Below, one piece after another: positions 8,113 to 15,406 of a DNA stretch of 64,000 nt. The stretch comes from Streptomyces sp. NBC_01353 (GTDB lineage: Bacteria; Actinomycetota; Actinomycetes; Streptomycetales; Streptomycetaceae): contig NZ_CP108352.1 in assembly GCF_036237275.1 (NCBI RefSeq), forward strand, positions 7,961,501 to 8,025,500, in the 5' to 3' direction. Below the pieces are notes generated by a model, which worked only from the letters and a program-made list of their open reading frames with translations, did no database searches and was not told the origin of the DNA. Every line of letters starts with the position of its first letter. Positions within the stretch are counted from its first letter, which is position 1. A program made the translations under genes and the position numbers.

Positions 8113-8241
8113 TATGTCTACCTGCAGTGATGGCAGTTGTGCGCAATGAGAATGTTGCCAAGATTCTGAACGCAACGTAGCTTTCCATCATCAGAAACAG
8201 CGGGCCGACGGAGTGCACGCTGCTGAATCGAGGAGAGCGTC

Positions 8242-8910
8242 ATGCAGAAGTTCGCCACCACCGCCCCCGTCTCCGCCGTCCTGGACATCCCCGCCGGACG
8301 GGTCCGGTTCGTCGCCGCCGACCGGGCCGACACCGCAGTCGAGATCCTGCCCGCCGACGCCTCGAAGAGCCGTGACGTGAAGGCCGCGGAGCAGACCACG
8401 GTCGAGTTCGCCGACGGTGTCCTGCGGATCCAGGCCCCGGAGGCGAAGAACCAGATCCTCGGCAGCTCCGGATACATCGAGGTGACCGTCCAGCTGCCCA
8501 CCGGTTCCAGCGTCGAGGTGAAGGGTGCCGACGCCGAACTCCGGGGCGTCGGACGGCTCGGTGGCGTCGTCTTCGAGGCGGCGCAGGGTGCGGTCGAGCT
8601 CGACGAGGCCGAAAGCGCCCGCCTCACGCTCCAGGCCGGCGACATCGTGGTCGGCCGCCTGGGCGGCGACGCGGAGATCCGCACCCAGAAGGGTGACCTC
8701 CGCGTCGCCGAGGCGGTGCGCGGCACGGTCACGCTGCACACCGAATCCGGCGAGATCTCGGTCGGCGCCGCAGCCGGGGTCTCCGCCTCCCTGGACGCCG
8801 GCACTGCCTACGGCCGGATCCACAACGCCCTCCGGAACACCGACGGCGCCGCCGGCCTGAACATCCACGCCACCACCGCCTACGGCGACATCACCGCCCG
8901 CAGCCTCTAG
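8242..8910 (+). CDS. DUF4097-family beta-helix protein
   Basis: 222 residues, ATG with GAGGAGAG upstream. The sequence is a series of short beta-strand repeats (VSAVLDIPAGRVRFVAADR, VEVKGADAELRG, GDIVVGRLGGDAEIRTQKGD, HTESGEISVGAAAG, TAYGDITARSL), which is the right-handed beta-helix pattern of DUF4097 (putative adhesin) proteins. There is no signal peptide. In many Streptomyces such genes follow a small DNA-binding partner, but here it is the first gene after the palindromic region and is followed 66 bases later by the S9 peptidase. Function is unknown. Confidence 0.85.
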   Translation: MQKFATTAPVSAVLDIPAGRVRFVAADRADTAVEILPADASKSRDVKAAEQTTVEFADGVLRIQAPEAKNQILGSSGYIEVTVQLPTGSSVEVKGADAELRGVGRLGGVVFEAAQGAVELDEAESARLTLQAGDIVVGRLGGDAEIRTQKGDLRVAEAVRGTVTLHTESGEISVGAAAGVSASLDAGTAYGRIHNALRNTDGAAGLNIHATTAYGDITARSL

Positions 8911-8976
8911 AGCCGCTACGGTGGCGTGAAACCGATCAAGATCATCACCGATCAACACCAAGGACAGATAAGAAGA

Positions 8977-11253
8977 ATGAGTACCACTCAGGACTACCAG
9001 GCCGCCGAGCAGCTCCTCCGTCGCCCCGCCCGCCCCGGCGAACTCGTCGTCGGCGACAAGGTCAGGCCGCAGTGGATCGACGGAGGCGCCCGCTTCTGGT
9101 ATGCGGTGAGTAACGGTGCCGGCAGACGGTTCGTGCTGGTCGACCCGGCGGCGGGCACCCGCGAGCCGGCCTTCGACCACGCCCTGCTCGCCACCGCGCT
9201 GTCCGACGCCTCCGGGCAGCAGGTCGACCCTGAGGCCCTGCCGTTCATGGGCATCGAACTGGCCGGGAACGCCGTGGAGTTCTTCGCGCTCGGCGAGTAC
9301 TGGCACTGCGGACTGGACAGTTATGTCTGTGAGCGGGCCGAGTTCACCCCGCCGGGCAACCCCCTCGAAGTACTGTCGCCGGACGGGAAGGTCGCGGTGT
9401 CGCGACGGGGGCACGACCTGTGGGCGCGTTCGCTGTCCGACGGGCGTGAGTGGGCGCTGACCACCGACGGCGAGCCCGACCACGGGTACGGCTACGGCCC
9501 GGACTGCACGAGCAACGCCACCCTGCTGCGCAAGATAGGCCTGCCGTACCTGCCGCCGGCGGTGGCGTGGTCGCCCGACTCGACGAAGGTCCTTGCGCAC
9601 CGGACCGACGAGCGCAGCGTCCGGCAGACCCACCTCGTGGAGGCCCGGCCCGCCGACGGCGGCGCGCCCCGCCTGCACACCCAGCGGTTCGCCTACGCCG
9701 GGGACGAGAACATGCCGCTGGCCGAGCTGGTCGTGCTGGACGTCGCCGAGGGCGCCGTGGTCCGGGCGCAGGCCGACCCGCTGCTCATGCCGGTGATGTC
9801 GCCGATCATGGCCAAGTGGGCGTGGTGGGCTCCGGACGGCTCCGCGGTGTACTACCTCGGCCGGCCCCGCGACCAGCGCACGCTCACCCTGTACCGCCTC
9901 GACCCGGTCACCGGCGAGGTCACCACGGTGCTCAGCGAGACCGGGGCCACCCGGGTGGAGCCCAACCAGTCGATGTACGAGCCGCCGATCGTGCAGGTCC
10001 GTGCCGACGAAGTTCTGTGGTACTCGCAGCGGGACGGCTGGGGCCACCTGTACCGGTACGACCTGCGCACGGGCGCGCTGCTCGGGCAGGTCACCTCCGG
10101 GCAGTGGGCGGTACGGCAGATCCTGCGCGTCGACGAGACCGAGCGGGTGGTGTACTTCACCGCCGGCGGCCTGGTGGAGGAGGATCCGTACCGGCGCACG
10201 GTGTGCCGGGTGGGTCTGGACGGCTCCGGCTTCGCCAAGGTCACGGACGACGAGCTGGACCACGTCGTCACCATGAGGGAAGACCAGGAGTACTTCATCG
10301 ACTCCGCGTCCACCGTCGACACCGCGCCGGTGACCAGCGTCCGTGACTGGAGCGGGCGGGTCCTCGTCGAGCTGGAGCGTGCCGACATCGGCAAGCTCGT
10401 CGCCACCGGCTGGACAGCGCCGGAACGTTTCTGCGTCAAGGCGGCCGACGGCGTGACGGACATCTACGGGGTGCTCTACCGACCGCGAGGGTTCGACCCC
10501 GCAGAGCGCTACCCGGTGGTGGACAACGTCTACCCCGGGCCGCAGGTCACCCGGGTCGCCCCGTGTTTCGACCCCGGCGGCATGGGCCTCGACGCGGAAC
10601 CCCTCGCGGCACTGGGCTTCGTCGTGGTGGCGCTGGACGGGCGAGGCACTCCGGGGCGGAGCAAGTCCTTCCACGACGCCTCCTACGGTCACTTGGCCGA
10701 CGCGGGTTGCCTGGCCGATCACGCTGCTGCGCTGCGGCAGCTGGCCGAGACCCGGCCTTGGATGGACCTGGACCGGACGGGAGTGTTCGGCCACTCAGGA
10801 GGCGGGTTCGCCGCAGCGCGGGCGATGCTGGACTTCCCCGAGGTGTACAAGGTCGGAGTCGCCCTCTCCGGCTCGCACGACGCCCCCCACTTCAACCTGG
10901 GCTTCGTGGAGACCTACGACGGCGCGGACAATCCCGAGGCCTGGGCCCGCACCTCCAACCTGGACCTCGCGGACCGGCTGGCGGGCAAGCTGCTGCTCAT
11001 CCACGGCGAGATGGACGACCAGGTCCACCCCGACCAGACGCTGAGGCTTGCCGACCGGCTCCTCGCCGCCGGCAAGGACTTCGAGCTGCACATCGTGCCC
11101 GGCGCCGAGCACACGTTCATCGACTGTCTGGCCTACGTCCGCACCCGTTGCTGGGACTACCTGGTGCGCGAGCTGATGGGTACGCAGCCCCCTGCGTACC
11201 GCCCGGCCCCCATAGCCATCGGCCCCGAGCTGCTCGGCGAGCTGTTCGGCTGA
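8977..11253 (+). CDS. S9-family prolyl oligopeptidase / dipeptidyl peptidase IV-like enzyme
   Basis: 758 residues. ATG 8977 is chosen over an in-frame start 51 bases upstream because it is closer to the GGACAGATAAGAAG stretch and the family begins near here. Residues 1-480 form the beta-propeller (DPP IV N-terminal type, with repeats such as VAVSRRGHDLWARSL, VAWSPDSTKVLA and WAWWAPDGSAVYYLG). Residues 500-758 form the alpha/beta hydrolase with nucleophile GHSGGGFA, acid GEMDDQVHP and His PGAEHTF. No signal peptide is present, so it is an intracellular peptidase acting on short proline-containing peptides. A clear terminator follows. Confidence 0.92.
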   Translation: MSTTQDYQAAEQLLRRPARPGELVVGDKVRPQWIDGGARFWYAVSNGAGRRFVLVDPAAGTREPAFDHALLATALSDASGQQVDPEALPFMGIELAGNAVEFFALGEYWHCGLDSYVCERAEFTPPGNPLEVLSPDGKVAVSRRGHDLWARSLSDGREWALTTDGEPDHGYGYGPDCTSNATLLRKIGLPYLPPAVAWSPDSTKVLAHRTDERSVRQTHLVEARPADGGAPRLHTQRFAYAGDENMPLAELVVLDVAEGAVVRAQADPLLMPVMSPIMAKWAWWAPDGSAVYYLGRPRDQRTLTLYRLDPVTGEVTTVLSETGATRVEPNQSMYEPPIVQVRADEVLWYSQRDGWGHLYRYDLRTGALLGQVTSGQWAVRQILRVDETERVVYFTAGGLVEEDPYRRTVCRVGLDGSGFAKVTDDELDHVVTMREDQEYFIDSASTVDTAPVTSVRDWSGRVLVELERADIGKLVATGWTAPERFCVKAADGVTDIYGVLYRPRGFDPAERYPVVDNVYPGPQVTRVAPCFDPGGMGLDAEPLAALGFVVVALDGRGTPGRSKSFHDASYGHLADAGCLADHAAALRQLAETRPWMDLDRTGVFGHSGGGFAAARAMLDFPEVYKVGVALSGSHDAPHFNLGFVETYDGADNPEAWARTSNLDLADRLAGKLLLIHGEMDDQVHPDQTLRLADRLLAAGKDFELHIVPGAEHTFIDCLAYVRTRCWDYLVRELMGTQPPAYRPAPIAIGPELLGELFG

Positions 11254-11262
11254 GCGTGACGC

Positions 11263-11298
11263 GTGCCGGAGGAGAGCGTCTTCGCCCTCCTCCGGCAC
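11263..11298 (+). terminator. Hairpin terminator of the S9 peptidase gene
   Basis: A 12-bp perfect stem (GTGCCGGAGGAG with CTCCTCCGGCAC) encloses a 12-base loop and starts 9 bases after the stop codon. Confidence 0.75.
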
Positions 11299-11408
11299 AA
11301 CGGCAACAGGCGAGTCGCACGGAGGCCTCTGATGCGCGTGTGATCAACAACCCGTAACCTCCACCCGACAAGGGGAAGCACGGGGTCCGATCAAGGCGGG
11401 GGACGTAC

Positions 11409-12584
11409 ATGACATATCGGCGCGCGGCGATACCGGCACTGGTGGGAGGGCTGCTGCTCACGGCGTTGCTGTGGTGGGCGGGAGCGAGTGCCCAGGCACT
11501 GCACCTGCCGGGCTCCACCGGCGTCCTCGGCGGTCAGGCCGCCGCCGAGCTCGAGCGCTGGCTGCTTCCCTGGTCGTACGACCCTCCGGCCTCGGTCCGG
11601 TTCGGCGCCGAGGTGGCCGGCGGGGGCGGGGACACGGCCGGGACCGACGGCAGCCGCTATCTCGGGCTGTACAGCACCGCGATGCAGATCCGGTTCTTCG
11701 CGGTCTTCGCCTTCTTCGTGCCCGGGGCGCTGCTCCTGGTCCGCAGGCTGCCGCCCGTGCAGGGCCGGCTGCCCGCCGCGCTGCTCGCGCTGTGGGCCTG
11801 GGGCCTCGTGGCCGGGACGTTGGCGGTCACCGTCTCCGCACCGTGGCTGATCGCCTCGCACGGGCGCGGCAGTTACCGCATCCTGCCCCAGCTGGCGAGC
11901 GTGATCTCCACCGGGCGGCAGGCCCTGGTCGCGGCCGCACTGGTCACGGCGGTCGTGACCGTGCTCGTCGCGCGGATCACCGCGAAGGGTGCCGGTCCGC
12001 TGCCGCAGGAGGTGGTCCCGGCGCGGGCCGCCCGCCTCGCCGCCACCGTCGGGACCGCTGCGATCGCCCTGTCCCTGGTGGTCCTCTCGTACCAACCGGT
12101 GGCCGCCGCCATCCAGACGGTCTCCCCGGACGGCGGGCTGTTCGCCGAACCGGGCGACCTCCTGCGGCAATGGCTGCTGCTCGGCGCATGGGACAGCCCG
12201 GCGGGCGTGCAGCTCGGCGACTGGCTCCTGTACCGCGCCGCCGACGTGCTGATTCTCGTCGTCGTGTGGTGGGCACTGCGGCGGCTGCCCCTGCTGCTCA
12301 CCCGGGCCACCGTCCCGGCGATGGCGGCGGGCGCGGTCTGCGCGACCGTCCTCGCGCTGCTGGCCGGCCAGCTGCTGCGGATCGCGACCGACGGGTCGGG
12401 CCTGCGCTGGGGGCTCCTGCACATGTCCGCCGTCCTCGGCGGAGGCGTTCCGGCCGCCCTGACCTGGGGCCTGGTGGCGGGAGTCGTGGCTGCCGTGACG
12501 CTACGGGTGTCCGTGAGCCGCACGAGGACCACGGACGTCACGACCTCCGCACCGGAGTCCGTCCGGCCCCGGCTCGACGCCTGA
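11409..12584 (+). CDS. Polytopic membrane protein of unknown function
   Basis: 391 residues from ATG 11409. About eight hydrophobic segments are visible: an N-terminal one (AIPALVGGLLLTALLWWAGA), then FFAVFAFFVPGALLLV, LLALWAWGLVAGTLAVTV, ALVAAALVTAVVTVLVA, a TVGTAAIALSLVVLS segment, VLILVVVWWALRR, AGAVCATVLALLAGQLL and a C-terminal TWGLVAGVVAAVTLRV. Two large loops after segments 1 and 5 contain similar LLPW / LLLGAWDSPAGVQ stretches, so the protein may be an internal duplication. I recognise no named family. It stands alone between terminators. Confidence 0.75.
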   Translation: MTYRRAAIPALVGGLLLTALLWWAGASAQALHLPGSTGVLGGQAAAELERWLLPWSYDPPASVRFGAEVAGGGGDTAGTDGSRYLGLYSTAMQIRFFAVFAFFVPGALLLVRRLPPVQGRLPAALLALWAWGLVAGTLAVTVSAPWLIASHGRGSYRILPQLASVISTGRQALVAAALVTAVVTVLVARITAKGAGPLPQEVVPARAARLAATVGTAAIALSLVVLSYQPVAAAIQTVSPDGGLFAEPGDLLRQWLLLGAWDSPAGVQLGDWLLYRAADVLILVVVWWALRRLPLLLTRATVPAMAAGAVCATVLALLAGQLLRIATDGSGLRWGLLHMSAVLGGGVPAALTWGLVAGVVAAVTLRVSVSRTRTTDVTTSAPESVRPRLDA

Positions 12585-12605
12585 CCTCTCGACGCCTGAC
12601 CTGTC

Positions 12606-12699
12606 GGGGCGCGGACCTGGGCAACGCCCGTGCTGCGTGTCCTGTCCGCGCCCCTTGCCGGTCAGGGGCGCGGACCCCGGTGTGTCCCGTCCGCGCCCC
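12606..12699. terminator. Two tandem GC-rich hairpins between convergent genes
   Basis: GGGGCGCGGAC (12606-12616) pairs with GTCCGCGCCCC (12644-12654), and the same arms recur at 12665-12675 and 12689-12699. The 11-bp arms are identical in both hairpins, so the unit is duplicated. It lies between the membrane-protein gene and the oppositely oriented secreted protein and can serve both strands. Confidence 0.7.
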
Positions 12700-12719
12700 G
12701 ACGCCGCCTGCCGGCCCCG

Positions 12720-13877
12720 CTACGAGCCCTGGGGCACGTACGCCTGTCGGCTCGCGCAGTTCCAGATCACCGGACGGGCGACCCACGACGCGTCAACGGC
12801 GACTCCGCCGACCCGGTCGTCGTCGGACACGGCGCGGGCCTTCGCGTCGCGGTCCGCGTCGAGCGACGGCAGCGCGAGGACCGGGCCGTGCCCTGGCCAC
12901 AACTGGGCCTGGGAGGGGAGGGCCGGGGTGTCCTCCCGGTGGGTCGTCGCCGTACCCACCGCGACGCCCGTCGTCGGGCTGATCGCACCGAACTCGCCCT
13001 CCTGCTGCCCGGCAAGGACGCCGGGGGACGAGCCGTGATCCTGGTAGGGGGGCGTCCACGACCAGGGCTCGCCCTCCGGGTCGAACCGGTCGCTGACCGA
13101 GACGTACCCGACCACCTGCCCCGCGTCGTCGATGCCCTCGGCCATGTTGTGGACCAGGTACTCGGCGCGCGCGACCGGCAGCGCGCGGGCCGGCCCACCG
13201 TCCCCCGGCCACAGGACCGGGAAGGAGCTCCAGGTGAAACCGTCGGGGCCGTCGTACGACTGCTCGGCCGCGCCGATCACATCACCGCGCGCGTTGACAC
13301 CGGTGATCCGCGTCACGACCGTGCCCGGCCCCGCGTCCGGCGGCAGCGCCAGGATTCGCGTGACCTTCCCGCCCCGCCACACCTTCGCCGTGCCGTCGCT
13401 GTCGACGGCCGCGATCCGCCCGGCGTCGTCGACGTCCACGTCGGACGCGCCCCGTGCGACCCCCTCGGCGAACAGCCGCACCGACGCGGCCCCGGGGCGG
13501 TAGCTGAACAGGGCGGTCGAACCGTCGGAGCGGCGGCCCACCCAGCCGGCCATGAGCCCCTGCCGGTTGACGGCCCGGACCACGCCCTCGTCGTAGCCCT
13601 CGGGCAGTGGCACACGGTGGAGCCGCTCACCCCTCCAGTACACCGGCAGGCCGCCGCTCGCGCCCACGGCCAGGCCGCGGGGGCCGAGATCGTGCACGCC
13701 CTCGGCGGAGGTCCCGCCACGGGCGTCCGGCGGGAGCGAGGGCAGTACGGTCGGGCCGGGCGTGCACCGTGAGGCACCGGAGGCGGTGCCGGGCGTCTGT
13801 GCGACGGCCGGACCGGCAGCCGTGAGCAGACCGGCCAGCGCGGCTGCGGCCGCGGAGACGGCAAGCGTTCTCTTCAT
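12720..13877 (-). CDS. Secreted HAF-type beta-propeller-like protein
   Basis: 385 residues from ATG 13877. A Sec signal peptide (MKRTLAVSAAAAALAGLL, cleavage near PAVA-QT) leads into repeats of the form (D/N)xxGxxVG: DLGPRGLAVGASGG, VNRQGLMAGWVGRR, VDDAGRIAAVDSDG, VNARGDVIGAAEQS, IDDAGQVVGYVSV, ISPTTGVAVGTA, VSDDDRVGGVAVD. These resemble HAF repeats of extracellular beta-propellers. Two cysteines (near residue 39 and in WNCAS near the end) could join first and last blades. Function and ligand are unknown. It lies downstream of the LysM gene, separated by a terminator. Confidence 0.8.
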   Translation of the reverse strand: MKRTLAVSAAAAALAGLLTAAGPAVAQTPGTASGASRCTPGPTVLPSLPPDARGGTSAEGVHDLGPRGLAVGASGGLPVYWRGERLHRVPLPEGYDEGVVRAVNRQGLMAGWVGRRSDGSTALFSYRPGAASVRLFAEGVARGASDVDVDDAGRIAAVDSDGTAKVWRGGKVTRILALPPDAGPGTVVTRITGVNARGDVIGAAEQSYDGPDGFTWSSFPVLWPGDGGPARALPVARAEYLVHNMAEGIDDAGQVVGYVSVSDRFDPEGEPWSWTPPYQDHGSSPGVLAGQQEGEFGAISPTTGVAVGTATTHREDTPALPSQAQLWPGHGPVLALPSLDADRDAKARAVSDDDRVGGVAVDASWVARPVIWNCASRQAYVPQGS

Positions 13878-13999
13878 GCGTCGTTCCCCCCAGGGACGGG
13901 ATCCGCGATCCCCGGCCGCGGATCATCAGTCGCCCATGGTGCACGCCATGAACGCGACATGGGGACGGAATGCCCCAGACCGCTTGGTGGGACGCCGAA

Positions 14000-14030
14000 G
14001 CCCCGGCCCACGAGGGACCGGGGCCGGGGC
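14000..14030 (-). terminator. Hairpin terminator after the LysM/transglycosylase gene
   Basis: Perfect 10-bp stem GCCCCGGCCC / GGGCCGGGGC with an 11-base loop, about 23 bases beyond the stop of the minus-strand gene. Confidence 0.7.
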
Positions 14031-14053
14031 GTGGAGCCGACGCGGAGCGGGGG

Positions 14054-14941
14054 TCAGTACGCCCCGTTGACGTTGTCGATGGAGCCGTAGCGGTCCGCGG
14101 CGTAGTTGCAGGCCGCGGTGATGTTGGCGACGGGGTCGAAGAGGTCCATCGACGTGCCCGGCACGTGGTAGGCGAGGAAGGTCGGCTCGATGACCTGGAG
14201 GAGACCCTTGGACGGGGTGCCCTTGACGGCGTTCGAGTCCCAGAGGTTGATGGCCTGCGGGTTGCCCGAGGACTCGCGCATGATGTTGCGGTGGATCCCG
14301 TCGTACGAGCCCGGGATGCCGTAGCGCGCCATGACGTCCAGCGACTCACGGATCCAGCCGTCGAGGTTGTTGGCGTAGTTCTTCGCGGGGGCGGCCTTGG
14401 GGGCCGCGGCGGCGGCCTTCCCGGAAGCCGCGGCGGCGGGCTTCGCGGGAGCGGCCTTGGCGGGAGCGGCGCTCCGCTGCTGCGAGCGGTCGGCCCGGTC
14501 GGCGTCCGAACGGGCCGAGGACTTCGACTGCTTGGGCTGCTTCGGGGCGGTGGCGGATTTCCCGCTGAGCGTCAGTTCGAGGCCGGGGTGGATAAGTGAC
14601 GGGTTGTCACCGACGGCGCTGCGATTCGCGCGGTACAGGGCCTTCCATCCACCCTGGACATCCTGCTCGTGCGCGATCACCGAAAGGGAGTCGCCGCGGA
14701 CGACCTTATAAGTCTTGGCAGCGGAATTCTGGGCAGCCGGAATTGATTCCGCGATCTTCGCCGGGGCGCTGAAGACGGTCTTCTCGGCGGGGGCGGTCGC
14801 GGGGGCCGACTGGGGCGTCGCATGAGCGGTGGCCGTGGCGACCAGGGGCAGGGCCAGTGCGGCGCCACCCGTGCTCGCAAGGGCGATACCGCGGGTCAGG
14901 GGACGTCGCTTGGGGCGCCGGTGCTTACCGTGTGCGGGCAT
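14054..14941 (-). CDS. Secreted LysM lytic transglycosylase-like protein
   Basis: 295 residues from ATG 14941, which has GGAGAGG about 8 bases upstream; longer frames would run into the riboswitch. Order: a basic N-terminus and signal peptide (RGIALASTGGAALALPLVATATAHA), a LysM domain near residues 75-125 (YKVVRGDSLSVIAHEQ ... NPSLIHPGLELTL), an Ala/Lys/Pro-rich low-complexity linker, and a C-terminal transglycosylase-like SLT domain with the catalytic Glu in NIMRESSGNP and GLLQVIEPTF. It would bind and cleave peptidoglycan outside the cell, as resuscitation- or germination-linked wall enzymes do. The leader carries a c-di-AMP riboswitch, the usual control of such genes in Streptomyces. Confidence 0.9.
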   Translation of the reverse strand: MPAHGKHRRPKRRPLTRGIALASTGGAALALPLVATATAHATPQSAPATAPAEKTVFSAPAKIAESIPAAQNSAAKTYKVVRGDSLSVIAHEQDVQGGWKALYRANRSAVGDNPSLIHPGLELTLSGKSATAPKQPKQSKSSARSDADRADRSQQRSAAPAKAAPAKPAAAASGKAAAAAPKAAPAKNYANNLDGWIRESLDVMARYGIPGSYDGIHRNIMRESSGNPQAINLWDSNAVKGTPSKGLLQVIEPTFLAYHVPGTSMDLFDPVANITAACNYAADRYGSIDNVNGAY

Positions 14942-14949
14942 GATGCATT

Positions 14950-15110
14950 CCTCTCCGGCGCCTGCGGGGTGAGCTGTCGGGTTCGGGCTGGAGATGCCCG
15001 GCCGCACACGTGCGACTTCACCCCGAGCCGCTCCGGAGAATCCGGACCGGCGAATAGTGGGTCCCCCGCTCCTGCCTTCGGGTGAATGATCGGTCTTTTC
15101 GGACGGTGGC
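14950..15110 (-). promoter_or_regulatory. ydaO/yuaA-type (c-di-AMP) riboswitch
   Basis: On the minus strand the leader contains, in order, the conserved pieces of Streptomyces ydaO elements: AGGAGCGGGGGACCC, then CGGCTCGGGGTGAAG, then CCCGAACCCGACAGCTC, then CCCCGCAGGCGCCGGAGAGG just before the start codon. Such elements sit upstream of rpf and LysM/SLT wall-hydrolase genes and turn expression off when c-di-AMP binds. The GACAGCT...GCAGGCG core is close to the family consensus as I remember it. Exact ends are approximate. Confidence 0.85.
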
Positions 15111-15343
15111 AGGATTCGGCGATCCGCCCGAGTCGAGGTGACCGTAGGCGAGAAATGTCGACAGAAACAAGACGTCTCGTACGTGGGTAATTCGCCGAGG
15201 GGTTTCTCACCGCGTCCGCCCCGCTGAACTTCCTTGACGGGCAAGGGGACGGAAGGTGCGAGGAGATCACTGAAGGCCCTTTGCGTGATTCATCTCACCA
15301 GGGGTGTGAAATCGGTCATTACGGTAAAGTCAGGTGAGTTAAG

Positions 15344-15385
15344 AAAAGGGACACAAGGGAGAATAAAAGCCCTTGTGTCCCTTTT
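15344..15385. terminator. Strong bidirectional terminator
   Basis: AAAAGGGACACAAGGG (15344-15359) pairs perfectly over 16 bp with CCCTTGTGTCCCTTTT (15370-15385) around an AT-rich 10-base loop. With A and T runs at the ends it fits the classical rho-independent form on both strands. It lies 21 bases past the stop of the minus-strand phospholipase gene. The rest of 15111-15343 shows nothing recognisable beyond the promoter region of the riboswitch transcript. Confidence 0.9.
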
Positions 15386-15406
15386 GGTGGGGAGTGCGGT
15401 TGTGTG

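Noticed and set aside
15344-15385. Inverted repeat considered as an insertion-sequence end
   Set aside because: Both arms are 10 bases apart and close a hairpin directly after a stop codon; there is no transposase or target duplication.
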